Of a stretch of 64,000 nucleotides of DNA, positions 16,477-24,888 are shown in pieces. This stretch comes from Limnohabitans sp. DM1. GTDB lineage: Bacteria; Pseudomonadota; Gammaproteobacteria; Burkholderiales; Burkholderiaceae_C. Below the pieces are notes generated by a model, which made no database searches, was not told the origin of the DNA, and saw nothing but the letters and a program-made list of their open reading frames with translations. The DNA lies in contig NZ_CXOO01000033.1 in the NCBI RefSeq assembly GCF_001269385.1, positions 1 through 64,000 on the forward strand, read 5' to 3'. A program made the position numbers and the translations under genes. Positions within the stretch are counted from its first letter, which is position 1. Every line of letters begins with the position of its first letter.

Positions 16477-17642
16477 GCCGCGCCGATGTGGTGATTGTGG
16501 GCAGCGGCGTGATGGGCGCGGCCACGGCCTATTGGTTGACCCGCTTGCAGCCGGGCCTGCGCGTGACGCTGGTCGAGTCGGACACGCGTTACGAAAAAGC
16601 CTCGTCATCGCTGTCGGCCAGCTCGATCCGCCAGCAGTTCACCTGCCCCGTCAACATCCGGCTGAGTCAATTCGGCATCGCGTTTTTGCGCGAAGTCGAG
16701 CAGCACCTGGGCCTGCCCGATCACCCCGTGGCGCTGGGCTTGCAGGAGCCCGGCTATTTGTACCTGGCCCAGCCCGAGCAAACTGCCGCCCTGCATACGG
16801 CGCACCAGATCCAAAAACAGGCTGGGGCCGATGTGGCCTTGCTGGACCCCGAGGCCCTGCGCCAGCGCTTTCCGTGGCTGAATGTGGACGATGTGGCGCT
16901 GGGCAGCTTGGGCCTGAGCGGTGAGGGTTGGTTTGACGGCCCAGCCCTACACCAAGCGTTTTTGAAAAAAGCCATGGCGCAAGGCGTGCAGCGCTTGCAC
17001 GACCGGGTGGTGGGCCTGGACCACACCGACACGCAATTGAGCGCTGTTCGGCTGGCCAGTGGCGACAGCTTGTCCTGCGGCCAAGTGGTCAATGCCGCAG
17101 GGCCTTGGGCCGGTGAGGTGGCAGCCATGGCGGGGGTACAGCTGCCCATCGAGGCGGCGCGGCGCACGGTGTTTGTGCTGTCCTGCCCCGACCCGCTGCC
17201 GCAATGCCCCTTGCTGATCGATCCGAGCGGCTGGTGGCTGCGGCCCGAGGGCCGGTTTTTGATCAGCGGCGCAGAGCCCATGCACACCGAACCTGGCCTG
17301 CCGCTGGAGCCCGATTGGGCCGAATGGAACGACGAACAATGGGCGTCACTCGCGCACCGCATTCCGGCGCTGGCGGCTTTGCGGGTGGAACGGGCCTGGG
17401 CGGGGTACTACGAGATGAACACCTTCGATCACAACGCCGTGATCGGCCCGCACCCCGATCTGCGCAACCTGTATTTCATCAACGGTTTTTCAGGCCACGG
17501 CATGCAACATGCGGCAGGCGCTGGTTTGGCGCTGGCCGAGTGGATGCTGCAGGGAAAGCCCATCACCATTGCCGTCGATGAACTGGGCTTTGAACGCCTG
17601 CGGCAAAACCGCCCGCTGCGCGAGTTGGCGGTGATCGGCTAA
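16473..17642 (+). CDS. FAD-dependent amino-acid oxidase-like oxidoreductase (DadA/SoxB type)
   Basis: 389-residue flavoprotein with N-terminal FAD motif IVGSGVMGAATAYWL and a C-terminal GFSGHGMQHAAGAGLALAE, as in glycine/sarcosine oxidase and D-amino-acid dehydrogenase relatives. It would oxidise an amine or N-methyl amino acid to an imine. ATGA overlap with the OCD gene shows tight coupling; the OCD-family partner could reduce or process the imine. The substrate is unknown. Confidence 0.88.
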   Translation: MSRADVVIVGSGVMGAATAYWLTRLQPGLRVTLVESDTRYEKASSSLSASSIRQQFTCPVNIRLSQFGIAFLREVEQHLGLPDHPVALGLQEPGYLYLAQPEQTAALHTAHQIQKQAGADVALLDPEALRQRFPWLNVDDVALGSLGLSGEGWFDGPALHQAFLKKAMAQGVQRLHDRVVGLDHTDTQLSAVRLASGDSLSCGQVVNAAGPWAGEVAAMAGVQLPIEAARRTVFVLSCPDPLPQCPLLIDPSGWWLRPEGRFLISGAEPMHTEPGLPLEPDWAEWNDEQWASLAHRIPALAALRVERAWAGYYEMNTFDHNAVIGPHPDLRNLYFINGFSGHGMQHAAGAGLALAEWMLQGKPITIAVDELGFERLRQNRPLRELAVIG

Positions 17643-17644
17643 GG

Positions 17645-17998
17645 CTAAAGGTCTTCGCGCGCTTCGATCTGCAAGCGCTGCACCACCGAGCCCCGAGTGC
17701 CCGCCACAGCGCGCACGCGCAGGGATGGACCGGCTTCGAGCACCACGCGGCAGTGGTAATCGAGGCTATCGGTCTGGCCCGGGCAGTTGCTGGCAATGCG
17801 GCGGTGCCATTGCTGCTTGCCGTCGATCTCCAGGGTCAATGCGTGCCAAGCCTCGGCAGGGTCTTCGGGCACGCGCACCAGCAGGCTGACATCGATGTCA
17901 AATGTGCGTGGCCGCTTCAATGCGCCGGGAATGTTCAGCACGGCCACCGCATCGGCCGTCTCGGTGCGCCACAACTCGGGTTTTGCGCTGGACGCCAT
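17645..17998 (-). CDS. Hypothetical protein, 117 aa
   Basis: Not recognised. A soluble 117-residue protein with no signal peptide or membrane segment and a likely beta-rich fold (alternating charged/hydrophobic strands such as RTFDIDVSLLVRVP). It is the only gene in the window seen to end in TAG. It lies two bases from the convergent oxidase gene and five bases downstream of the glutaredoxin-like gene, in a minus-strand unit with it and the membrane nuclease-like gene. Confidence 0.6.
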   Translation of the reverse strand: MASSAKPELWRTETADAVAVLNIPGALKRPRTFDIDVSLLVRVPEDPAEAWHALTLEIDGKQQWHRRIASNCPGQTDSLDYHCRVVLEAGPSLRVRAVAGTRGSVVQRLQIEAREDL

Positions 17999-18003
17999 GG
18001 CCT

Positions 18004-18372
18004 TCAGGCGTGCAGCAAGGTCTGGAGTTCGCCGCTGTCAATCAGGCGGCGCAGGTCATCGGCCCCACCGACCAAGGTGCCGCGCACAAAGACCATCGGA
18101 AAAGTGGGCCAGCCGGTCCACATCTTCAGCGCATTGCGCAAACGCCACTGCGAAAAATAACTGCCGAATTCGATGTACTCGTGCGCCACGCCTGCTGCGG
18201 CCAGCGCCTTGCGGGCTTTGCTCACAAAAGGGTTGCCCGACAAGCCCACCACCACCACTGCGTGCTGGGCCATGGCGGTTTGCACCCGCTGGATCACGGG
18301 CAGGTGGTGCTCGGCAATGCGTTGGCGGATGGCCGGATGGATGGCCGATTCATCGAGAAGAGGTCTGGTCAT
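18004..18372 (-). CDS. Glutaredoxin-like protein lacking cysteines
   Basis: 122-residue protein with a monothiol-glutaredoxin-like layout: VVVVGLSGNPFVSKARKALAAAG at the redox-site position, a WTGWPTFPMVFVRG strand (WPTFP is the glutathione-site cis-Pro motif) and GGADDLRRLIDSGEL. The active-site Cys of the usual CGFS or CPYC is replaced (SGNPFVSK), and the protein has no Cys at all. It cannot do thiol chemistry and may instead bind glutathione or a partner. The start at 18372 gives the compact domain. Confidence 0.75.
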   Translation of the reverse strand: MTRPLLDESAIHPAIRQRIAEHHLPVIQRVQTAMAQHAVVVVGLSGNPFVSKARKALAAAGVAHEYIEFGSYFSQWRLRNALKMWTGWPTFPMVFVRGTLVGGADDLRRLIDSGELQTLLHA

Positions 18373-18409
18373 GAAAATCCTTGGAGGCCGAAAAAGAGAT
18401 GCTGAGTTG

Positions 18410-18997
18410 TCAGGCCTTGAGGGCGTTGGCCCCGTCGTGCATGAGTTGCGCGATGTTGGACGCCCCCAACAACTGCATGGGGCTGTCGTTGGCCAAATCA
18501 ATGGCTGCCTGACTGAAGACACCCAGGCTCATGCAGGTGCAAGAAAAAGCATCACGGCTTTCGCGGACTGCCAGCAGTTCGCGCAAATGTTCGGCACCCA
18601 CGGTGGCCGCTTTCCAGCGTTTGGCACTGACCAAGGTAACGCGGCCGTTTTTTTCGATCTGGAAATCGGCCGGGCCCTCGTTCAATCGGTTCACCACGAA
18701 GCCCTGCTGCCTGAGCGCCTCTTCGATCAACACCGAAAAATCACGCCAGCCCATGCCTCGGGCCTGCTCAACCAGTTCTTCGATACGGCTGGCCGAGATG
18801 GCGTTTCTTTGTCGCCAAGCCGCCATGACACCGATCACAAAGAATGGAAAGGCCCCCAACATGCCCGCTGTTTTGTAAGCCTCAGGCAGCAAAGCCCCGG
18901 CCACCAAGGCCACACCGAACATCACCAAAAAGCTCACCCACCACGGGGCGCGTAGCAAAGTCGCAAACAGCGACTTTTCGGACATTTTGAATTTCAT
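18410..18997 (-). CDS. Membrane-anchored Mrr/restriction-endonuclease-like protein
   Basis: 195-residue protein with two N-terminal membrane helices (about residues 15-60) and a cytoplasmic C-terminal domain resembling the Mrr_cat/PD-(D/E)XK fold. ADFQIEKNG followed by VTLVSAKRWKA gives D, E/Q and K at the usual spacing. Proteins of this type are common in proteobacteria and their targets are unclear; restriction or DNA turnover at the membrane is only a guess. It is followed by the glutaredoxin-like and hypothetical genes on the same strand. Confidence 0.65.
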   Translation of the reverse strand: MKFKMSEKSLFATLLRAPWWVSFLVMFGVALVAGALLPEAYKTAGMLGAFPFFVIGVMAAWRQRNAISASRIEELVEQARGMGWRDFSVLIEEALRQQGFVVNRLNEGPADFQIEKNGRVTLVSAKRWKAATVGAEHLRELLAVRESRDAFSCTCMSLGVFSQAAIDLANDSPMQLLGASNIAQLMHDGANALKA

Positions 18998-19191
18998 GGG
19001 CAATCAGGGAAAAGAGGTGCGCCACAGACTTCTGTGGGCGTGTCAACAGGCCGCCATTGGCAGCGGCTCGCCAGTGTAGCGGCTCCCATGACCGGGCACG
19101 AGCCTCGGCGCCCCTTTCCCCTGAAATACCGCCGCGAATTTTCAGCGGGGCAGATGGGCGTGGCACTTGTCCTCTGTGAAACCAGAAATAC

Positions 19192-20019
19192 TCAAGCCGC
19201 AAAAAAGGCTTCACGCGCCTGCTGCGCTGTGCAGAGGCTGCGGCCCAGCACGCGGGCCGAGTCAGCCACCTGGCGCACCAGCGCCGCGTTGTCGGGAGCG
19301 ACCTGACCGTTGTTCAGCAAAAGGTTGTTTTCAAAACCCACGCGCACATGCCCGCCCAATGCAGCTGCGGTGGTCGCGCAGGCGTGTTCGCCCGCACCAA
19401 AGGCGCACATGGACCAGGGCTCCTTGCCGGTATGGGCCATGACAAAAGGCAGCAGGTCTTTGGGCTCGGAGGTTTGGCCCACCGAATAACGGCCGAGCAC
19501 AAACAAGAGCGACCAGGGCGCATCCGGGATCACGCCTTGCGCACGCAGGGCTTGCCAGCGCTGCAGGTCGGCCACGTCGTACACGATGACCTGGGTCATC
19601 ACGCGCTCTTTGGCCAGCCAGCCAAAGAACTGCGCCAACCCCGCGTCGCCGATTTTCGGCTGATCCACTTCGCGCAGGCCGACCGACACGGCTTCGGGTT
19701 TGAGCGCCGTGACCATGGCGATTTGCTCGGGCGCTTTGTACACGCGGGCGGCTTCGCTGGTGACCTGGATGATCATCGCGTCGCCTACTGCCGCCTTGAC
19801 CGCTTGCTGCGCGTCGCGGTAACCCTGCACGTCCAGGCTGTGGCGACCTTCGGCGTCGCGGATGTGCATGTGGATCATGGCCGCACCGGCATCGAGGCAG
19901 AGCTTGGCGGTCTGGCCCAACTCAGACGCATTGATGGGCAAAGCCGGGTGGTCGGGCCGCTGCTTGTAGGCGCCGTTGGGCGCAACGGTGATTAACAAGG
20001 GATGGGGAAAAACAGCCAT
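19192..20019 (-). CDS. BKACE-family (3-keto-5-aminohexanoate cleavage-like) enzyme
   Basis: 275-residue Zn-dependent beta-keto acid cleavage enzyme. The metal/substrate pattern MHIRDAEG (residues 50-57), GLREVDQP and FENNLLLNNG are family signatures. BKACEs condense a beta-keto acid with acetyl-CoA to give acetoacetate and a new CoA ester. The gene sits 32 bases downstream of a 3-hydroxyacyl-CoA-dehydrogenase-like gene. A dehydrogenase forming a beta-keto acid followed by BKACE is known from carnitine-type catabolism, so a related 3-hydroxy acid is a reasonable substrate. Confidence 0.88.
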   Translation of the reverse strand: MAVFPHPLLITVAPNGAYKQRPDHPALPINASELGQTAKLCLDAGAAMIHMHIRDAEGRHSLDVQGYRDAQQAVKAAVGDAMIIQVTSEAARVYKAPEQIAMVTALKPEAVSVGLREVDQPKIGDAGLAQFFGWLAKERVMTQVIVYDVADLQRWQALRAQGVIPDAPWSLLFVLGRYSVGQTSEPKDLLPFVMAHTGKEPWSMCAFGAGEHACATTAAALGGHVRVGFENNLLLNNGQVAPDNAALVRQVADSARVLGRSLCTAQQAREAFFAA

Positions 20020-20051
20020 GGGGTGCCTTTTGAAAATCAGTCGTGAAGGAA

Positions 20052-21005
20052 TCAATCGAGAGGATTGAGGGGCGGCAATTCAGACGCCAGCAAATCCAGC
20101 CCTTGGCGCAGCAAGCGGTCGTAGCGTTCGCGCTCAGCCTTTTGCGTTTCGGGTGTCCAGTTGAAAAAGCCCTGCCCGGTCTTCATGCCCAAGTCACCCC
20201 GGGCCACGCGCTCTTGCAGCACGCGTGCAGGCTCTGCGTTCACCGCCAGGCTCGGGTACATGCTGGCGGCGGCGGCGGTGTGCACCTCCAGGCCCGCATG
20301 GTCGCGCTGCATGACCGGGCCTGCGGCCAGAAAACGGAAACCAAAACCAAAGCGCACGGCCGCGTCCACGTCTTCGGGCGAGGCCACGCCTTCGTCGATC
20401 AGGGCAAAGGCCTCACGCGCCAAGGCGTGCTGCATGCGGTTGGCCAAAAAGCCGGGCTTGTACTTGCGCACCAGCACCGGCACACTGCCGCAGCCGCGCA
20501 TGAAGTCGCACAGCTGCTCGGCCTCTTGCACATTCGACTGAGGACCCAGCACCACCTCGACCAGCGGCACCAGATGCGCGGGCATGAAAAAGTGCAGGCC
20601 CAGCATGCGCTCTGCCATAGGCAGGCCTTGGGCGATGGCGCTGATCGGGAAGCTGGAGCTGTTGCTGCACAGCAAGGTGTCAGGGTCAGCCAGCTGTGCC
20701 AGTTGCGCAAACAAGGCCTGCTTGAGGGGCAATTTTTCCGGGATGCACTCGATCAACACGCTCACACCGGGCCAGGTCACATTGCTCAAGTCGGCTACGG
20801 CCTGCACGCGCTCGGTGCGGTGGGCCATGCCCAGCGGTTCGAGGTTGTGGCGCACATGGGCGGCGAGCGCCTGACGCTTGACGGCATCGGGCTCGACCAC
20901 GGTGACCTGACAGCCGCCGCGGGCCAGCACGATGGCCACGTCCATGCCCATGGTGCCGCCGCCCACCACCACGGTGCGCGCTTTTGAAGGATGTGAAGAA
21001 ATCAT
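20052..21005 (-). CDS. 3-hydroxyacyl-CoA dehydrogenase family, NAD-dependent
   Basis: 317-residue NAD enzyme. Rossmann motif GGGTMGMDVAIVLARGG (residues 15-31), NSSSFPISAIAQ and LHFFMPAHLVPLVEVV give the HCDH/carnitine-dehydrogenase fold, followed by the helical C-terminal domain. It would oxidise a 3-hydroxy acid or its CoA ester to the 3-keto form. It is in an operon with the BKACE enzyme, which would cleave the product. Confidence 0.88.
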   Translation of the reverse strand: MISSHPSKARTVVVGGGTMGMDVAIVLARGGCQVTVVEPDAVKRQALAAHVRHNLEPLGMAHRTERVQAVADLSNVTWPGVSVLIECIPEKLPLKQALFAQLAQLADPDTLLCSNSSSFPISAIAQGLPMAERMLGLHFFMPAHLVPLVEVVLGPQSNVQEAEQLCDFMRGCGSVPVLVRKYKPGFLANRMQHALAREAFALIDEGVASPEDVDAAVRFGFGFRFLAAGPVMQRDHAGLEVHTAAAASMYPSLAVNAEPARVLQERVARGDLGMKTGQGFFNWTPETQKAERERYDRLLRQGLDLLASELPPLNPLD

Positions 21006-21044
21006 GAATCGGGGTCGCTGTGAGTCAAGGTGCTCTGAGTCTAT

Positions 21045-21261
21045 TGATTCGGCACGCTGAAGTTTGAATTTTTTGCGCCGTCACTGCTTATAGATTCGGC
21101 CCGATGAAGTCTGAGTCGTGTGTTGCCCCTTGGGAAGATTTTGTGGGAGCTTCCAGCCAAGCGAAAAGCCTGTGGTCCACAAGCGTCTGATCGCCAGCAG
21201 GGCTAGCTCCCACAAGTTGCACGATTGAAGTCACCCTGCAAACTTCACAGGGCCGGATTTA
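21045..21261. repeat. Interspersed GGCCGGATC element, long variant (copy A)
   Basis: The core 21091-21261 runs TAGATTCGGCCCG...GGGCCGGATTTAT with inner hairpin arms GTGGGAGCTT...GCTAGCTCCCAC. A further 47 bases on the left, starting TTGATTCGGCACGC, are shared almost exactly with copy B at 32974. The 424-base gap between the dehydrogenase and the next gene holds this element and one more GATCCGGCC at 21308, and no gene. Confidence 0.8.
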
Positions 21262-21429
21262 TAGAAAGCGCCAAGGCTTTCGTCCAGCCGTATCTGTCAA
21301 CTGGGCTGATCCGGCCTAGGTCCATCATGCCTTGGTCACTGAACAAGCCCCCAAAGCACCTCAAGTGCAGGCACTTTCAGCAGCTCTGGCATGATCCAAC
21401 GCATCTGCCACTGCACAAGAAAGCACACC

Positions 21430-21792
21430 GTGAACTGGCTCCAGAGATTGCCGGGCTTTACCCGGTCTGCACCCGGCCTGGAATGGGCGCTGTGGAAAAA
21501 GCTGCCCTGGATCGCGCTGGCGGGCACTGCCTTGCCCTTGGCCTTGGTGGGCTTGGCTTATCTGACGGCTCCAGCCCCCCCCACGCCCGCCTCCGAGCGG
21601 GCGCTGACCCAATGGTTTTACATCGCCATCGGCGTGGTGGTGCTGCACTGGACGCTGGTGCTGACAGCGGCCATCGGTTGCGTGATCGTGATGCTGATGA
21701 AAGGCCCGGCCTTTGTGGCCGATGGCTTTGAGGTGCAGCACACCGACCAACCCGGCAGCCCGACACTGGACGACATGCGTGACAAAAACTGA
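21430..21792 (+). CDS. Small membrane protein, hypothetical
   Basis: Not recognised. 120 residues with a GTG start at 21430 and two strong membrane helices (about 25-48 and 65-92), with the C-terminus charged. The next gene starts inside its end in another frame, so they are coupled. It could also begin at the upstream ATG at 21391, with a poorer N-terminus. Confidence 0.6.
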   Translation: MNWLQRLPGFTRSAPGLEWALWKKLPWIALAGTALPLALVGLAYLTAPAPPTPASERALTQWFYIAIGVVVLHWTLVLTAAIGCVIVMLMKGPAFVADGFEVQHTDQPGSPTLDDMRDKN

Positions 21793-22129
21793 CCCGCACT
21801 CCGGCCTGGCCGCTTGTTTGTCAGAGGCTGACGTCTCGGGCATCATCGCCATGGGCTGGCAAGACGACACCCCATTTGAAGCGATTGCCTCGCAGTTTGG
21901 CTTGACCGAGTCCGACGTGATCGCCTTGATGCGGGGGCAGCTGAAAGCCCGCTCGTTCAAGGTCTGGCGCATGCGGGTGCGGGGCCGAGCGGGCAAGCAC
22001 CTGGCCTTGCAGCAAGGCCGTAAGCCGCGCCAAAGCAGCGCTGACGGTCCCGCAGAATCGGCTGCCACGCAGACGGCCGAAGACTTTCCTCTGCCGCCCT
22101 CACCCATCACGCGCGATTCCTTGCGCTGA
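21779..22129 (+). CDS. DUF2805/TIGR03643-family protein
   Basis: 116-residue protein of a conserved small family of unknown function. The signature runs from IIAMGWQDDTPFEAIASQFG through TESDVIALMRGQLK to SFKVWRMRVRGRAGKH. It is an HTH-like helical, basic protein that may bind nucleic acid, which is inference. The GTG start at 21779 overlaps the preceding membrane-protein gene by 14 bases, indicating coupling. Confidence 0.8.
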   Translation: MTKTDPHSGLAACLSEADVSGIIAMGWQDDTPFEAIASQFGLTESDVIALMRGQLKARSFKVWRMRVRGRAGKHLALQQGRKPRQSSADGPAESAATQTAEDFPLPPSPITRDSLR

Positions 22130-22135
22130 AGGCCT

Positions 22136-23254
22136 TCAGGCCCTTTGTTGAAGCCCTGCCGCGTTGGTGGGCTGCTGTGCGTCGTCCCGGCTGGCATGCG
22201 CCTGAAAGGTCGAGGGCTCGGAGGCTAAAGGCGAAGCGGAATGCGCCCCAGCAGCCGGGTTTTCAAAACCCGAAGGCGTCGGCAGGATCGACTGCAACAC
22301 CGCCAGCACATTCTGCAAACGCGGGTCATTGGTCTGCGCGTCGTCCGTCGTGTCGTTGATGCAGAAAAATTCGAGCGAACCGAACTCGGCCACCAGCGCT
22401 TGCAGCTGCGCGTGTTGATCCGCTTCGCCCGTCGAGACATATCGATGGCGATAAGTCCGGATGCTGGCCATGCCATGCGCCAAGGCCCAACGCAGCACAA
22501 AGTCCGACACGATGGTGGGCTTGTCCCAGCTGCGAAACACGGTGGACCGAACGGCGGCAAACAGCTCGGGGGCCGTGTCTTCGAGCTCCATCAAGATGGA
22601 CTTGAGCATGGGCCGGGGCGAATGCGCAAACGTGCGAAAGGTGCTTTGGTACAAAGGGTCTTGCTCGCGCAGCGCGGGCGTGCCCGATTGGGCTTTGTCG
22701 CGCAGCCACTGGATGGACAAGCGGCAGGCATTCTCCAGCGAGGTCGCATCCATGCGCATGGCCTCGTCGCTGACCTCGGGGTCATCCGACCAGGTCACAT
22801 GAAACCCATTGGGAAGAAACCATTCGTCCAGCCGCACGGGGGCGCCAAAGAACACGTCATCGTTGAAGTAAAAGTAGCGCTCGGACAGACCCGGAATGCG
22901 GTGAATCCAGGACTCGATGTGCCCTGAGTCAAAGGTGGGCAAAGAGGCTTCAGGCATCAAATCACGATGGTCCACCAGGGTCAGGCGGTCCGATGGGCAA
23001 AGCCAGTCGGGGGCCTGGGCATCGGTGACGATGTAAACGTGGCCATGGTCAGGAAAAAATTTCTCCAGCGCACGCAGGCTGTAACGCAACTCGTGGTTGT
23101 CCCGAAAACGCCCTTCCACATTGCTGTAGCGGGCCATGGCGGCACTGGAATCGGTGGGAAGTTGCTGCAAGGCCGCCTGGCGCTTGGCCCGCCAGTTCGA
23201 ATCGTTCCCGTCAACCCACAAATAGACAATATCAATGGGCGAATCTCTGGTCAT
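22136..23254 (-). CDS. Stealth-family capsular polysaccharide phosphotransferase
   Basis: 372-residue sugar-phosphate transferase of the Stealth family, which builds phosphodiester-linked surface polysaccharides. All conserved regions are visible: CR1 IDIVYLWVDGNDSNW at the N-terminus, CR2 with FRDNHELRYSLRALEKFFPD, CR3 around YFYFNDDVFFG, and CR4 around SFDKPT-like WDKPTIVSDFV. The chosen start at 23254 gives CR1 right after the start; the 29-residue upstream extension is not conserved. No other capsule or LPS genes are adjacent, so this is an orphan copy. Confidence 0.9.
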   Translation of the reverse strand: MTRDSPIDIVYLWVDGNDSNWRAKRQAALQQLPTDSSAAMARYSNVEGRFRDNHELRYSLRALEKFFPDHGHVYIVTDAQAPDWLCPSDRLTLVDHRDLMPEASLPTFDSGHIESWIHRIPGLSERYFYFNDDVFFGAPVRLDEWFLPNGFHVTWSDDPEVSDEAMRMDATSLENACRLSIQWLRDKAQSGTPALREQDPLYQSTFRTFAHSPRPMLKSILMELEDTAPELFAAVRSTVFRSWDKPTIVSDFVLRWALAHGMASIRTYRHRYVSTGEADQHAQLQALVAEFGSLEFFCINDTTDDAQTNDPRLQNVLAVLQSILPTPSGFENPAAGAHSASPLASEPSTFQAHASRDDAQQPTNAAGLQQRA

Positions 23255-23421
23255 TTTGGCGTTGGATTTTTTAAAAAAAGTGGCAAAGTCTAGCAGCGGC
23301 TTTGCAAACCTTGTCAAAACCCACCTTGGCCTGTGGGCCAATGCACAGACGATTCAGGGATTGTATGAATGCCCGCCCGCCTTGACTTTGTGCGGCGGGT
23401 GCCTGCGGCCTGCAGGAGCGT

Positions 23422-23828
23422 TAAGCATCCAGATGCACCGAGAGCAGGCCTGTCCAGTCGTTGGTGAAAGCGCTGGTCTTGTTCTCTTGCCGCATAGCCC
23501 ACAATTTGATCGCCCCCGGGGCCCCACACAGGCCAGCTTCAGGGTGCCGCGCCCATAACGCTGGTTCATGGCGTCCATGGCCAGCATCAGGCGCACGCGG
23601 TTTTCGGGCATGGTCTCGTCAAAGTCCAGTGTCAGTTGTTCGCGGGTGGCCGGTTGCAGGTCCATCAGCATCACGCCTGCTTTGGCGTATTTGTAGCCGG
23701 GCTTGTACAGGCGTTTGACGATGGCGTTGGCCGCCTGGGTGATGTGGGCGCTGTCGCTGGTGGGGCTGGGCAGGGGGATGCTTGCGCTGCGGCTGTATTG
23801 CGGGTCTTGTTGTCGGAAGTCTTCGAGC
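23422..23828 (-). pseudogene. umuC: C-terminal fragment of umuC (DNA polymerase V subunit), frameshifted
   Basis: Reading the minus strand gives a UmuC C-terminus: FRQQDPQYSRS, then SDSAHITQAANAIVKRLYKPG, YKYAKAGVMLMDL and MDAMNQRYGRGTLKLA. A one-base frame change in the G/C run near 23515-23530 follows, then LWAMRQENKTSAF and the normal end NDWTGLLSVHLDA. The polymerase catalytic half and umuD are absent. It is the stump of a SOS mutagenesis polymerase. Confidence 0.8.
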
Positions 23829-23919
23829 CGCCCGGGTTTGGGTCATGACCACTTGCACGTCTCCTTGAATGAAGACACAATGATCCTTATTTTTGAGGTC
23901 AACATACAAGGAATTAAGC

Positions 23920-24378
23920 ATGCAAACCATGAACCTGGAGCAGCTGCGTGCTGCCAGCCATGCCGGTGGTGTGTCAGGCGTGACCTTGAAGGGGCAAGGC
24001 GGGGCGTTCCTCATTCAGATCGACACCCGCAGCGGCTCCGGCGCCCTGCTGTCCAAGGCGCGCAGCAGCGAGCCACGTCGCTTTGGCAACCCTTTGGCGG
24101 CGTTCAATGTGTTGCGAGAGATTGGCATCACAGTAGGCCAGTTCGACGCGACCGACTATGACCCGGCCGACAAAGCGCCGGACGCGGGCAACCGAGGTCG
24201 GGCCAAGGCCATGCGCGGCGCGCACGAAGCCGCCGCCTACAACCAGTGGCTGGCCAGCGAAATTCAGGCTTCTTTGGACGACCCACGGCCGAACATGGCG
24301 CACGAAGAAGTCATGGCCGACATGGACGCGCACATCAGCGCCAACACAGCCGCCTTGGCTCAGTCCAAGCAGGTATGA
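23920..24378 (+). CDS. ParD/RelB-like antitoxin with N-terminal ParC-like domain
   Basis: 152-residue antitoxin partner of the toxin at 24375 (ATGA overlap). The N-terminal ~85 residues (with GALLSKARSSEPRRFGNPLAAFNVL) resemble a small plasmid-partition-associated (ParC-like) domain. The C-terminal ~65 (AYNQWLASEIQASLDDPRPNMAHEEVMADM) is the RelB/ParD-type toxin-binding tail. The same two-part layout occurs in the antitoxin at 30733. AAGGAA lies before the start. Confidence 0.8.
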   Translation: MQTMNLEQLRAASHAGGVSGVTLKGQGGAFLIQIDTRSGSGALLSKARSSEPRRFGNPLAAFNVLREIGITVGQFDATDYDPADKAPDAGNRGRAKAMRGAHEAAAYNQWLASEIQASLDDPRPNMAHEEVMADMDAHISANTAALAQSKQV

Positions 24379-24677
24379 CGGACCAGCCTTACCGCATTGA
24401 ATGGCGTCCTATGGCCCGCGAGGACTTGCGCGCCATCGTGCGCTACATCGGCCAGGACAACCCGACGCGGGCCAGGAGCTTCGGCCAAGAACTGCGCGAC
24501 AAAACCGCGCCGCTGGCACAGCACCCACAATTGGGTCGGCAGGGTCGGCCAGGCTTGCCTGAATGGCTACGAGAACTGGTCGTGCACTCGAACTACATCG
24601 TTTTTTACCGTGTATTGGCCGAGACCCGAACCGTCGAGATTTTGAGAGTCAAACACGCGGCGCAACAGATGCATTGA
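24375..24677 (+). CDS. RelE/ParE-family toxin
   Basis: 100-residue toxin, either an mRNA interferase or a gyrase poison. It has the family fold and motifs: ARED-LRAIVRYIGQDNPTRARSF, LGRQGRPGLPEWLRELVVHSNYIVFYRV and a C-terminal VEILRVKHAAQQ. The tail HAAQQ with the LVV-NYIVFY strand is ParE-like. It is translationally coupled to its antitoxin and appears intact. Confidence 0.88.
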   Translation: MTDQPYRIEWRPMAREDLRAIVRYIGQDNPTRARSFGQELRDKTAPLAQHPQLGRQGRPGLPEWLRELVVHSNYIVFYRVLAETRTVEILRVKHAAQQMH

Positions 24678-24888
24678 TGGGCAAACCCTGTGCGGTCGCT
24701 CATGTCGCCTTTCACCGCAATGTTCACTGACAACGCGACCCAGTCAGCGTCTTGCCCTGGACGCGGGCGAGGTCATGCGCATGGTCGGGGACTGAGTGGG
24801 TGCAAGGCCACCGCTGCGAACATCCAGCGGAACGGGGTGAATGTCTGAATTTGCTTTAATGGCGGCACACGCCACATGAAAGACCCCG

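Noticed and set aside
24680-24888. Small coding remnant after the first toxin gene
   Set aside because: A short frame ending LDAGEVMRMVGD looked like part of a conjugation or relaxase gene, but it is too short to support.
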